Below, piece by piece: positions 23,689 through 33,113 of a DNA stretch of 46,286 bases. The translations under genes were made by a program, and so were the position numbers. This DNA is from Acidobacteriota bacterium (lineage in GTDB: Bacteria > Acidobacteriota > Blastocatellia > UBA7656): NCBI GenBank assembly GCA_016201275.1, contig JACQDB010000154.1, positions 1 through 46,286 of the forward strand. Direction: 5' to 3'. Under the pieces are notes generated by a model that worked only from the letters and a program-made list of their open reading frames with translations, was not told the origin of the DNA and did no database searches. Numbering within the stretch: the stretch's first letter is position 1; the number at the start of each line of letters is the position of its first letter.

Positions 23689-25005
23689 ATGAGTGTTGAG
23701 TTGCGAAAGCGAATCACTGAGCGCCGCGCAGTCGTCGGCGTCATCGGTCTGGGTTACGTTGGTTTACCTCTTGCCGTAGAGTTTGCCGCCGCCGGGCATC
23801 GCGTCATCGGCTTTGACGTGGATGCGCCGCGCACCGAAATTATTAATCAAGGGGTTTCCTACATCCCCGATGTGCCGACTGCCAGCGTCAAGGCGCTGGT
23901 CGAACAAGCCAAGCTGGCGGCGACTGCGGACTTCACCAAACTGCAAGAGACCGATGCCGTGATTATCTGTGTGCCGACGCCGCTGAGAAAAACCAAAGAG
24001 CCGGACATCTCTTATATTTTGGCTGCCGCCGAACAGATGGTGGCTCATCTGCATTCGCCGCAACTCATCATACTGGAGTCCACCACCTATCCAGGCACCA
24101 CTGATGAAGTGCTGTTGCCGATGTTGGAAGCGACCGGCTTGAAACTCGATGAAGATTTTTTTCTGGCCTTTTCACCGGAGCGCGTTGACCCTGGCAATCA
24201 ACAATTTCAAACTCACAACATTCCCAAAGTCGTCGGCGGGGTGTCGGCGGTCTCTATGGAGATGGCGGCGTTGCTGTATCAAACCATCGTCGAGCGTGTG
24301 CATAAAGTGTCGAGCGCCAGAGTCGCCGAAACTGCGAAGTTGCTAGAGAACACCTTTCGCTCGGTGAACATCGCGTTGGTCAATGAAATCGCGCAGTTGT
24401 GTTATCACCTGGACATAGATTCGTGGGAAGTGATTCAAGCGGCGGCGACCAAGCCATTTGGCTTCATGGCGTTTTATCCAGGGCCGGGCATAGGCGGACA
24501 CTGCATCCCTTTAGACCCGCATTATCTGTCGTGGAAGGCGCGGCTGCATGGCTTTGAAGCGCGCTTCATAGGGTTGGCCGAAGAGGTCAATTCGTATATG
24601 CCGCGCCACGTCGTCAAGCTGGTGCAGGATGGTTTGAACGAACATCGCAAGCCGCTCAAGGGGTCGAAGATTTTAATGCTCGGCGTGGCCTATAAACGCG
24701 ACATCAATGATGTGCGGGAATCCCCGGCCTTGGGCATCGCCGAACAACTCTTGGACAAGGGCGCAGAGTTTCTCTATCACGATCCGTTCGTGGCGCAGAT
24801 GCGTCTGGATGGCAAAGGGACGTTGACGAGTGTGGCACTGACCGATGAGTTGCTGCAAAGTTGTGATTGTGTGTTGATCGTCACGGATCATACGGGGTTT
24901 GATTACGCCAACATCGTTCGCCTAGCGCCGCTTATCGTGGACACGCGCAATGCCACGCGCAAACTTGATGTGGCAGCGCACGAGGCGAAAATTATCCGCC
25001 TGTAA
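23689..25005 (+). CDS. UDP-N-acetylglucosamine / UDP-sugar 6-dehydrogenase (WbpA/TviB-like)
   Basis: 438 residues. Nucleotide-sugar dehydrogenase marks: Rossmann motif GLGYVG at 20-25, ICVPTPLRKTKEPD, ILESTTYPGTTDEV, FSPERVDPGN, LLENTFRSVNIALVNEIAQL, and the catalytic cysteine Cys272 in GPGIGGHCIPLDP. The C-terminal binding domain has LMLGVAYKRDINDVRESPAL. It oxidises the C6 alcohol of a UDP-sugar to a uronic acid. The PGTT and LRKTKEPD forms are those of WbpA-type UDP-N-acetylglucosamine enzymes more than of glucose enzymes, but the substrate is not certain. It supplies precursors for surface polysaccharide, fitting the sugar genes upstream. It ends in a terminator hairpin. Confidence 0.9.
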   Translation: MSVELRKRITERRAVVGVIGLGYVGLPLAVEFAAAGHRVIGFDVDAPRTEIINQGVSYIPDVPTASVKALVEQAKLAATADFTKLQETDAVIICVPTPLRKTKEPDISYILAAAEQMVAHLHSPQLIILESTTYPGTTDEVLLPMLEATGLKLDEDFFLAFSPERVDPGNQQFQTHNIPKVVGGVSAVSMEMAALLYQTIVERVHKVSSARVAETAKLLENTFRSVNIALVNEIAQLCYHLDIDSWEVIQAAATKPFGFMAFYPGPGIGGHCIPLDPHYLSWKARLHGFEARFIGLAEEVNSYMPRHVVKLVQDGLNEHRKPLKGSKILMLGVAYKRDINDVRESPALGIAEQLLDKGAEFLYHDPFVAQMRLDGKGTLTSVALTDELLQSCDCVLIVTDHTGFDYANIVRLAPLIVDTRNATRKLDVAAHEAKIIRL

Positions 25006-25059
25006 AAAAAGTGAATGGCGCATAGAAAAAAGAGCTTGTCTTTGCGCCATTCACTTTTT
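25006..25059. terminator. Intrinsic terminator after the dehydrogenase
   Basis: A 17-bp perfect stem (25006-25022 with 25043-25059) whose right arm ends in five Ts. A-rich on the left arm, so it could act in both directions. It begins with the first base after the stop. Confidence 0.8.
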
Positions 25060-25150
25060 ATAATTTGGCTTCCTCTTGTCTCTCCCAATGTTACAGGCGC
25101 TGGACGAGTAATCAATCTCAGTTTTTTTGACACGGCCTAGTCTCTTATCA

Positions 25151-26158
25151 ATGAGTATAAGATGGATTTCAGTTTTCGTTGGTCTGGCGTTGGTGGTGGC
25201 GCTGGCTGGTTGTAGCGGCAGAAAAAATTCCAACGCCCCGGCTACAACGAATCACGCGGGCCGAGAATCAAACGCCTTGCCGCCTAACCCTTCCGGTTGG
25301 ACAGCAGGAACCGACCTCAGCAAATTCGATTTGTTGGCGATTGATTTCGTTGATGAGCGCAACGGCTGGACGGTCGGCGACATCAGCCCCGAAGGCGGCC
25401 CGTTGCTGCACACCAGCGATGGCGGCAACAGTTGGCAAGTGATTGCGCGCATCACCGAGGTCTTTTCATCTATACAATTCATCAACCCAACGACGGGATG
25501 GATGGCCGGTTACGCGGGACGCATCGAACGCACCGACGATGGCGGACGCACCTGGAAGACGCAACGCATTGAGCGCGAAGGCGACGTATTGAACGCGCTC
25601 TTTTTCATAGACTCGGAACATGGCTGGGCGGTCGGCGGACGCGGTTTGGTGTTACGCACCACGGATGGCGGCACGCATTGGGAGCCGTCGCCAAACCCTC
25701 GCGTGGAAGATTTGTGGGCGGTGCGTTTTGCGACGCCGGAGCGCGGTTGGGCGGTTGGTGAAGACGGGTTGATTGTGGCGACTACAGATGGCGGCGCGAC
25801 TTGGGTGCAACAGAAATCCGGCACCAACAAGGCGCTATTCGGCCTTGCGCTTTTGCCGTCAGGAGGGTTGGTTGCAGTTGGCGAAAGCGGCACGATTTTA
25901 CGCCGCGAGGCGGGCAAAGATTGGCAAGCCGTTCACTCAGGAACGCTTGAAATGCTCAACGCCGTAGCCGCTGCGGACGATCAAACTTTGTGGGCGGTAG
26001 GTTCCGGCGGAGCGCTGGTTACCTCAACCGATGGCGGCAACACCTGGGCGGTGGTTGCGCCCGTGTCAGCAAGGCATTTGCTGGCCATAGCGTTACTGAA
26101 TGCCAAGCGCGCCATAGCAGTGGGACGGCGCGGCGCAATTCAAAAACTTCAAGAATGA
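25151..26158 (+). CDS. YCF48/HCF136-like beta-propeller lipoprotein
   Basis: 335 residues from ATG 25151. The N-terminus ends in a lipobox, VALAGC with Cys21, so it should be a lipoprotein anchored in the cell envelope. The rest consists of repeats of the photosystem-II assembly factor type: FVDERNGWTVGD, HTSDGGNSWQV, TTGWMAGYAG, RTDDGGRTWKT, SEHGWAVGGRG, RTTDGGTHWEP, TTDGGATWVQ and STDGGNTWAVV, which build a beta-propeller. Such proteins are widespread outside photosynthetic bacteria, and their role there is unknown. TAGTCT ends 7 bp before the start and could be a -10 box of a leaderless gene, but I see no -35 box. Confidence 0.9.
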   Translation: MSIRWISVFVGLALVVALAGCSGRKNSNAPATTNHAGRESNALPPNPSGWTAGTDLSKFDLLAIDFVDERNGWTVGDISPEGGPLLHTSDGGNSWQVIARITEVFSSIQFINPTTGWMAGYAGRIERTDDGGRTWKTQRIEREGDVLNALFFIDSEHGWAVGGRGLVLRTTDGGTHWEPSPNPRVEDLWAVRFATPERGWAVGEDGLIVATTDGGATWVQQKSGTNKALFGLALLPSGGLVAVGESGTILRREAGKDWQAVHSGTLEMLNAVAAADDQTLWAVGSGGALVTSTDGGNTWAVVAPVSARHLLAIALLNAKRAIAVGRRGAIQKLQE

Positions 26159-26316
26159 GATTTCAGCAAGAGCGATGAGTGAGCCATCCTGAGCAAAGAC
26201 TTTTGCTGCGGCCTGGTCAGCTAACGAAATGCTTTGCCTTCGCCTGGTCTGCATCGAACCTTGCGGAATCATCAACACTGGTTTCGATCACAGTAACAAA
26301 AATACGGAGAAAAAAT

Positions 26317-27081
26317 ATGGCAACACGTTTATCCAAGATCACGCTTGTCTTGCTGATGGTGGCGCTCGTTATGGCGAGCGGTTGGTTCACCTCACAGGCT
26401 CATCACGCGGTGCTGCGCTTCAATCTGGAAGAGATGGAAGCAACAGCCGACCGTATTTTTCTGGGGCGCTGTCTGGCTGTCGAAAAGACCGACGAGATGG
26501 TGGCGGGTGGCATGATGCCGGTCACGCATTACACCTTTGAGGTTGAACGGGCGCTGAAAGGCAAGTTCCAGAAAAAAATAAAATTCAGTCAACTCGGCCA
26601 CCCGGCGCAAACCGCCAAGGCCAAAGGCAACGCCATCACCATGCACGGGCAAGTGGTTTCGACCAGCGAGTTCATTCACGGCATGGCAGAATATCAGGTG
26701 GGCGAGCGCGCCGTGCTGTTTCTGATTCCCGATTATATGGACGGCAAATTCACCTATCCGGTTGGCCTCTATCAGGGCGCGTTTATGATTTCTGAAATGC
26801 CTTCGGGAAATACTCTCGTCCGCAACAGCATCAACAATCAGGAACTGTTCACCGCGCCGTACAACAACTGGAAGATGAAGCGCGATGACGCGAAAGTGGT
26901 GTTCCCGGAACGTGACGAACCGTTGATAAACAGCGGCGGCGGCATCAGTACGCAAAGTGTGAATGCCGATAAAGAGACCTTGACCAATAAACGCGGGGCT
27001 TTGCCGCTGGACGCATTTTTGAATGTCGTCGCAGAGATTGTCAGCGCTCACGGCAGTGAGAAAGGAGTCATCACCCAATGA
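26317..27081 (+). CDS. Secreted protein, NTR/OB-fold-like, coupled to the next metalloprotease gene
   Basis: 254 residues from ATG 26317 with GGAGA upstream; frame open from 26179 but without homology there. A signal peptide spans about 6-28 (LVLLMVALVMASGWFTSQA). The mature part has ATADRIFLGRCLAVEK, THYTFEVERALKGKFQKKIK and YQVGERAVLFLIPDY. This order (ADxxxxGxV, VxxxLKG, GERxVLFL) recurs, as I recall it, in secreted proteins encoded next to matrixin-type proteases, and it resembles the netrin/TIMP OB-fold; that comparison is an inference. No catalytic residues are obvious. The stop overlaps the next start (ATGA), so the two are made together. Confidence 0.7.
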   Translation: MATRLSKITLVLLMVALVMASGWFTSQAHHAVLRFNLEEMEATADRIFLGRCLAVEKTDEMVAGGMMPVTHYTFEVERALKGKFQKKIKFSQLGHPAQTAKAKGNAITMHGQVVSTSEFIHGMAEYQVGERAVLFLIPDYMDGKFTYPVGLYQGAFMISEMPSGNTLVRNSINNQELFTAPYNNWKMKRDDAKVVFPERDEPLINSGGGISTQSVNADKETLTNKRGALPLDAFLNVVAEIVSAHGSEKGVITQ

Positions 27082-28898
27082 AAACTATTTTCTGTAAATC
27101 GCGCAGCCTGATTTCTTTGGCGTTTGTCGTCGCCTGTCTGGCGTTGTTTGCCACCGGCGCTTTCGCCGGAGGGCCGCTGCTGTTGGGGCAGAACGGCCAG
27201 CCGGTGCTGTGGCCGCGCACGGCGGTGCAGGGCGGAGCGCTCAATTCGCAAACCGTAGATGCTCAAGGGCGCGTCTTGTATCACGTTGATTCGGGGCCGC
27301 TCGGCCCCATCGCGCACGACCGCGCCGTGGCTTTGATTGATCGCATTTTTAATCTCTATTCCAATGTGCCGACTTCCACTTTGAAATTTGTCAACGCCGG
27401 TCCCATCAAAGACCCGAACACCGGGCAAGATATTGATGTGACGAAAGCCAACATCGGGCGAGTCACCAGCAGAACTTCACCCTCCTTTCAAAATCCGATT
27501 ATCTTTGACAGCGATGGTTCAATTACCGGCTCCGGCGGAGTGCTGGGATTCTTCAGCTTCCTGCAACTGGATTTTGATAACAATGCCATCAAAGAAGGCT
27601 TCGTGGTGTTAAACGGCGCGGCGGTTAGCAGAATCGGCGGCGAGATTCCGTTTCTGGGCGTCTTCACCCACGAGATAGGCCATCTTGCCGGGCCGCTCGA
27701 TCACGCGCAGGTCAATGGGGCCATCGCTTCGGGCAGCACCAGTTCCGTGCAGCCTGCGGACTTCACCCGGGCGCAAACCTTTGATCTGTTCACGCCGTTT
27801 GTAGAGACCCTCTATCCCTTCATCTTTTCTTCAACCAACCCCAGTTCGCAACTGGTGAGCAACGGTTTTACCAGCTCAGGCTTTTTTGTGGCCTCACTGG
27901 ATTTCGATACGCAATCCGCGTTGTCGAGTCTGTACCCGACGCCGGAATTTACTTCGACGCTGGGCAGCATAGAAGGCCGCGTGGTGATTCGCACAGCGGG
28001 CGGCGATATTCCCATCTCCGGCGTTAATGTAGTGGCGCGACGCATCAACAAAGGAGCGTATCCACCGGCTATTACCTCGGCGGCCTTCCCTGGGTTTCCG
28101 ACCACGGCGATTCAACTCGACAGTGATGGCGTGCCGATTATACCGCCAGCGCAAGACAACACCGATTCACTGGCAACGGCGGCAAGTGCGGTGACCGGTT
28201 TGCAATTTGGTTCCGGTGCTTACAAACTTCAAGGACTTCCCGAAGGGCAATATCTGGTTGAAATTCAGCAGATCAATCCGAGCGCCGTGGGTGGTTCGGG
28301 CATCGGGCCGCTCGATAAACAGATTCCCTTGCCGGTGCTGGAAGAGTATTACAACGGCCCGAACGAGTCCTCGAATACCGTCAGCACCTTTGTGCCTGTG
28401 ACCGTGACCGCAGGCAATACCACTTCCGGCATAAACATTTTCTTGAATGGCTTGAGCACTTCAGCGTTGACTGCTGTGAATGAAAGCGAGCCGAATGAGA
28501 AGAGCCGCAAAGGCCAGCGGGTCACCGTTCCTGTAGAGATTACCGGCGCGGCGGCGGCCACCGATACCAGTATATTCCGCATGACTTTGCCGGATGGCAG
28601 TACCGATGCGATAGAAGATTTTTATAGCTTCACCGTGCCTGCCGACAAAATCTATTACATTTTGTTGGAGCCGATCAACGGCACCAATGGCGATCTGGAT
28701 ATGTACCTCTTCAACGCCGAGTTGGTGACCAAGAAGCGCGGTGTCTATAACGATGCCAGCGTGATTGGCTCAAGCACCAGCCCAACGGCAAACGAAGTGG
28801 TGGCGACGCGGCTGTTCGCCGGAACTTATTCTATAGGCATCAGCGCCTTTGGCGACAGCAGCGTTAGTTACAAATTGCGAATCATTCCGGCGCAATGA
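27078..28898 (+). CDS. Secreted metzincin-like metalloprotease with a C-terminal PPC domain
   Basis: 606 residues with a signal peptide (SLAFVVACLALFATGAFA). The zinc site is HEIGHLAGPLDHAQVNG at 198-214: HExxHxxG as in matrixins, but with one extra residue before the last histidine, so position 11 is Asp208 and His209 follows. LRFVNAGPI- and HEIGH-spaced strands fit a matrixin-like fold. After about residue 295 a carboxypeptidase-regulatory-like or Cna-B-like part (GSIEGRVVIRTAGGDIPISG) follows, then a pre-peptidase C-terminal (PPC) domain at about 475-606 (ESEPNEKS, DFYSFTVPADKIYYILLEP, GDLDMYLFN). It probably acts outside the cell or on the surface. AAGGAG precedes ATG 27078. Confidence 0.8.
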   Translation: MKTIFCKSRSLISLAFVVACLALFATGAFAGGPLLLGQNGQPVLWPRTAVQGGALNSQTVDAQGRVLYHVDSGPLGPIAHDRAVALIDRIFNLYSNVPTSTLKFVNAGPIKDPNTGQDIDVTKANIGRVTSRTSPSFQNPIIFDSDGSITGSGGVLGFFSFLQLDFDNNAIKEGFVVLNGAAVSRIGGEIPFLGVFTHEIGHLAGPLDHAQVNGAIASGSTSSVQPADFTRAQTFDLFTPFVETLYPFIFSSTNPSSQLVSNGFTSSGFFVASLDFDTQSALSSLYPTPEFTSTLGSIEGRVVIRTAGGDIPISGVNVVARRINKGAYPPAITSAAFPGFPTTAIQLDSDGVPIIPPAQDNTDSLATAASAVTGLQFGSGAYKLQGLPEGQYLVEIQQINPSAVGGSGIGPLDKQIPLPVLEEYYNGPNESSNTVSTFVPVTVTAGNTTSGINIFLNGLSTSALTAVNESEPNEKSRKGQRVTVPVEITGAAAATDTSIFRMTLPDGSTDAIEDFYSFTVPADKIYYILLEPINGTNGDLDMYLFNAELVTKKRGVYNDASVIGSSTSPTANEVVATRLFAGTYSIGISAFGDSSVSYKLRIIPAQ

Positions 28899-28923
28899 CA
28901 ACGAAGTGTGAAGTGTGAAGTAT

Positions 28924-28981
28924 GAAGCGTGAAGGGGGATTCGTAATTTACGAATCCCCCTTCACGCTTCACGGTTTTTTT
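28924..28981 (+). terminator. Terminator shared with the end of rsmI
   Basis: A 23-bp perfect stem (28924-28946 with 28948-28970, tiny loop) followed by acgg and seven Ts. It ends the protease operon and reaches into the convergent rsmI gene, whose stop codon lies in its right arm. Confidence 0.9.
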
Positions 28982-29804
28982 CAGCGATCAGTAAGCGATA
29001 AGCTTCGCTTTTTTGCAGACCGCGAAGGCGAGCGACGCGCTTGAGCGCGGTCTTGTGGTCAAGGTCTTCGGCGCGCATCAAGGCTTCGATCTCCTGCGCG
29101 ATAGAGATTGATTTTTCAGGCATTTTTTCTACTTCTTCGGCAAGCGGCGCGGCAATCAACAACACCATCTCGCCTTTCAAGTCTCTGGCTTTTACCTGCT
29201 CCGTCACCTCTTTGAGCGCGCCGCGCAAAAACTCTTCGTGCAGCTTGGTCACTTCACGCGCCAGCACACATTGCCGATTGCCGAACATCGCTCCGGCATC
29301 CTCCAGTGTCTGTTTGATGCGATGCGGCGCTTCATAAAAAATCAGTGTTGTCGGCAGCGCTGCCAACTCCGCCAAGCGGGCGCGTCTGGCGGTCGGTTTG
29401 GGCGGCAGAAATCCGCCAAAGAAAAAATCGGTGGTCGGCAATCCCGATGCCGCCAGCGCTGTGAGCAAGGCCGAAGCGCCGGGAATCGGAATGACCGGAA
29501 TGCCTTGTTGGAGCGCCTCGCGCACCAGAAAAAACCCCGGATCACAAACCAGCGGCATCCCTGCATCGGAGACCAGCGCGACGCGCAGGCCGTGCTGCAT
29601 TTTCTGCACGAGTTCGGCGGCGCGTCCGCGTTCGTTGTGTTCATGATAGCTGATAAGCGGTGCGGTGATTTTATAATGCGTCAAGAGCTTGCGCGTGTGG
29701 CGCGTGTCTTCACAAGCGATGACATCCACTTCGCCCAGTATTCGCAAGGCGCGCAAGGTGAGGTCTTCGAGATTACCTATCGGTGTGGCGACGATATAGA
29801 GCAT
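28962..29804 (-). CDS. rsmI: 16S rRNA (cytidine(1402)-2'-O)-methyltransferase
   Basis: 280 residues, the usual size. Family marks: MLYIVATPIGNLEDLTLRAL, CEDTRHTRKLLTHY, ISYHEHNE, VSDAGMPLVCDPGFFLV, IPIPGASALLTALAASGLPT, FFFGGFLPPK and TLIFYEAPHRI, with ALAREVTKLHEEF-type ending. It modifies C1402 in the decoding centre using S-adenosylmethionine. A weak promoter (TGGACG, 17 bp, CATAAT) ends 5 bp before ATG 29804, which again would leave almost no leader. Confidence 0.96.
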   Translation of the reverse strand: MLYIVATPIGNLEDLTLRALRILGEVDVIACEDTRHTRKLLTHYKITAPLISYHEHNERGRAAELVQKMQHGLRVALVSDAGMPLVCDPGFFLVREALQQGIPVIPIPGASALLTALAASGLPTTDFFFGGFLPPKPTARRARLAELAALPTTLIFYEAPHRIKQTLEDAGAMFGNRQCVLAREVTKLHEEFLRGALKEVTEQVKARDLKGEMVLLIAAPLAEEVEKMPEKSISIAQEIEALMRAEDLDHKTALKRVARLRGLQKSEAYRLLIAEKNREA

Positions 29805-29885
29805 ACCGAATTATGAAGCCGGAACCTGTGCGCGTCCAGAAGCCCACCGCAGAGTCGTCCGTGCAGGCAATCGCTAACCAAGCGA

Positions 29886-30001
29886 TAGAGCGGTTTTTGT
29901 TTAAACCTCAAAGCCGTTGAGCGGCGGTCGAAGACCTTCGCGCCGTCGAAGACCGCTGCTCCACGATAGGGGTTCCGTACACACATATGCAAACCGCTCT
30001 A
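29886..30001. repeat. MITE-like element, copy C
   Basis: 116 bp with 11-bp ends (tagagcggttt and aaaccgctcta). It lacks about 12 bp (gagattacggaa) near the left end compared with copies A and B. TA lies at both tips. Confidence 0.8.
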
Positions 30002-30027
30002 GCGTTCAAGAAAATCTCTGCGCCAAC

Positions 30028-30333
30028 GTAACGACCCAGCCGTATTTGCCCCAAAGGGGCGTAGGAGATTATGTGCCGCCGATTGTTGCGACGCTCCTTA
30101 TCTTATTTGCCCCGATGGGGCGTAGGAGATTAGTCAGTGCTGTAGGCGCTGGAATCAAGTCGGGCAAATTCTTCGCGCCCTGAAAGGGTGCAGGAGAGGC
30201 GATGCCGCCAGCCTACGGCGCTCGGTCGGAGCGCGACCGTCAAGCCGCCTGCGCTTTCCCACGGGCTACTCTCCTGTGCGCCTACGGCGCAAAACTAAGC
30301 GACCGGTAATTTTCAAACCGGCTGGGTCGTTAC
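30028..30333. repeat. 306-bp repeat region with 15-bp perfect inverted ends
   Basis: gtaacgacccagccg (30028-30042) is exactly complementary to 30319-30333. Inside are two direct copies of tttgcccc(aaa/gat)gggg followed by cgtaggagatta (30045-30071 and 30106-30132) and a third, diverged palindrome (gcgccctgaaagggtgcagg). No gene fits. The remaining bases up to the DUF47 gene (30334-30495) show nothing notable. Confidence 0.7.
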
Positions 30334-30495
30334 TCGCCAAACGGGGAGCGTGGACAGAGAGAGTTGCACTCCCGGCAAGGATTTCTCCTTGTTAAGCAGG
30401 ATAAAGCATAGGGATGGTTGACAGAGGCAGGGGGGAAACTTAGAATCCCCCCGTCATCGCAAGCGCCAAGATTGAGGCACAAGAAAGAGGACACT

Positions 30496-31110
30496 ATGTT
30501 TGGCTTGATTCCCAAGGACGAAAAGTATTTTACCCTGCTTCACGAGATGGCTTTGAAGGTCAAAGAGGGCGGCGATATTTTTGTCACGCTGTTTCATGAC
30601 TACAGCAAGCGCGCCCAATATGCCGAGCAGATTAAAACCGTAGAAGTGGCCTGCGACAAGATTGCCGCGCACATCACGCAAAAACTGAATTCCAGTTTTA
30701 TCACGCCGCTAGACCGCGAAGATATTTTTTTGCTGGTCAAAGAACTGGACGACGTGATTGACCTGATGAACGATCTGGCGCGGCGACTGGACATTTACGA
30801 TGTCACCACCTTGAAACCCAATGTCGCAGAGATCGCCGATTTAATTGGCAAATCTACCGGCGAAATTGCCGAAGCCTTTCGCCTCTTTGAAAAACACGAA
30901 AGTATGAAGACGCATCTGGAAACGCTCAATGAACTGGAGCGGCAAGGTGACGGACTGTACAACGAAGGACTCCGCACCCTGTTCCGGGAAGAGAAAGACC
31001 CGATTGCCCTGATTAAATGGATGTCCATTTACGAAGAGTTGGAAAACTGCCTGGATCGCTGCAAAGATGTCGCCGAAGCGCTCGAAGCGGTAGTGGTCAA
31101 AAATAAATGA
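30496..31110 (+). CDS. DUF47 family PhoU-like regulator of phosphate transport
   Basis: 204 residues from ATG 30496 with AAAGAGG upstream; the longer frame from 30418 has no support. It is all-helical with the family blocks FGLIPKDEKYFTLLHEMALK, VEVACDKIAAHITQKLNSSF, ITPLDREDIFLLVKELDDVI and IKWMSIYEELENCLDRCKDV. DUF47 proteins resemble PhoU and are encoded with PiT transporters, whose activity they are thought to tune. That pairing is seen here, 145 bp before pit. Confidence 0.92.
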   Translation: MFGLIPKDEKYFTLLHEMALKVKEGGDIFVTLFHDYSKRAQYAEQIKTVEVACDKIAAHITQKLNSSFITPLDREDIFLLVKELDDVIDLMNDLARRLDIYDVTTLKPNVAEIADLIGKSTGEIAEAFRLFEKHESMKTHLETLNELERQGDGLYNEGLRTLFREEKDPIALIKWMSIYEELENCLDRCKDVAEALEAVVVKNK

Positions 31111-31128
31111 TGTAGTTATTAGCCCGTA

Positions 31129-31228
31129 GTCCGTAGTCCATAGTCCGTAGTGAATTTCCCTGTCGCCTTGAAACTGGCTCCTGTAGCCGGTTTCAAGGCT
31201 TCCGATAAATCGGCTAAGGACTACGGAC
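31129..31228. repeat. Inverted gtccgtagtcc pair around a hairpin, between DUF47 and pit
   Basis: gtccgtagtcc (31129-31139) and ggactacggac (31218-31228) bracket a second hairpin, gccttgaaac (31165-31174) with gtttcaaggc (31190-31199). The same outer pair occurs between tatA and tatC at 33043-33097. Confidence 0.65.
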
Positions 31229-31255
31229 GGGGGACTTTGGTGAGGAGGTTCCTGC

Positions 31256-32287
<1,032 letters not shown>

Positions 32288-32529
32288 GCCATACCGAAAA
32301 CCCTTCAGCCAAGAGCAATCATCGCCGGGTCGCCAGTACCTTGACGGGCAAGGCGCGTGCGGCTTTTCCTATCTGAGCAAAGCTTTGCCAACGCCTGTTT
32401 GCGGAGTAAAGCTTGCTTGATGAGAGGCGCGGCCTGACCACATTTTCTGTCGCCAGGGCAGCTTTTTCCGCACCCTTGAGCGCCTCTGGCCGAAGCCTTT
32501 TCGCCTTGCGCTGGCGCAAGAGGCAGCGG
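32288..32529. other. Non-coding stretch, nothing identified
   Basis: Between pit and the tatA promoter. Frames of 70-90 codons exist on both strands but lack ribosome sites and family resemblance. I call no feature. Confidence 0.5.
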
Positions 32530-32558
32530 TTGACTTGCGCCAAGCGCTACCCTACTAT
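32530..32558 (+). promoter_or_regulatory. Promoter of tatA-tatC
   Basis: TTGACT (32530-32535), 17 bp, TACTAT (32553-32558). It gives a leader of about 65 nt before ATG 32631. Confidence 0.65.
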
Positions 32559-32630
32559 TGCATTTGAGCAATCCACAAATTTTATTGCAGAATTGAATCT
32601 CCCGAAAATTTTTATGGAAGCGAGGAAGCT

Positions 32631-33032
32631 ATGGGAAATTTAGGATGGCCGGAAATTTTAATCATTTTGGTAATTGCCTTGATCATTTTTGGGCCGCGCA
32701 AATTGCCGGAGTTGGGTAAAACTTTGGGGCAGAGTCTGGCGCAATTCCGCAAAGCCAGCGAGGATTTTAAGCGTACCTGGGAAGAAGAGGTCGAAGTGGA
32801 AAAGCGCCGCATTGAAGCGCCTCCGGCGGTTCACGAAGCCAGCGATTCATCTGCTCACGAAGTGGCTGCGGCGTCGCCGCCGGTCGCCAATGAGGAGCCG
32901 AACTATTGGGCGAATGATTTGAATACGCACGCTCCGACAACTCCTGAAACCGTCACCGCCGCGCCGCTTGCGCCAACCCTTACGCCAGAGAGTCAGGCGG
33001 TTCCTCGACAAGCCAAACGCGATTGGATGTAA
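32631..33032 (+). CDS. tatA: Twin-arginine translocase subunit TatA/TatB
   Basis: 133 residues. One N-terminal helix (WPEILIILVIALIIF) is followed by FGPRKLPELGKTLGQSLAQF and an amphipathic helix with RKASEDFKRTWEEEVEVEKR, then a long Pro/Ala-rich, disordered tail (about 62-133). The tail length is closer to TatB, the hinge to TatA; genomes with a single minimal system use one protein for both. It stands 81 bp before tatC. A shorter TatA is encoded at 6308-6487. Confidence 0.93.
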   Translation: MGNLGWPEILIILVIALIIFGPRKLPELGKTLGQSLAQFRKASEDFKRTWEEEVEVEKRRIEAPPAVHEASDSSAHEVAAASPPVANEEPNYWANDLNTHAPTTPETVTAAPLAPTLTPESQAVPRQAKRDWM

Positions 33033-33042
33033 AGAGTCTGTC

Positions 33043-33097
33043 GTCCGTAGTCCTCGGCACAACCTTTACTGAAACACCCCTTGCCAGGACTACGGAC
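33043..33097. repeat. Inverted gtccgtagtcct pair between tatA and tatC
   Basis: gtccgtagtcct (33043-33054) is exactly complementary to aggactacggac (33086-33097), giving a 12-bp stem with a 31-base loop. The same arms occur at 31129-31228. Confidence 0.65.
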
Positions 33098-33113
33098 GGT
33101 GAACGACGCAACT

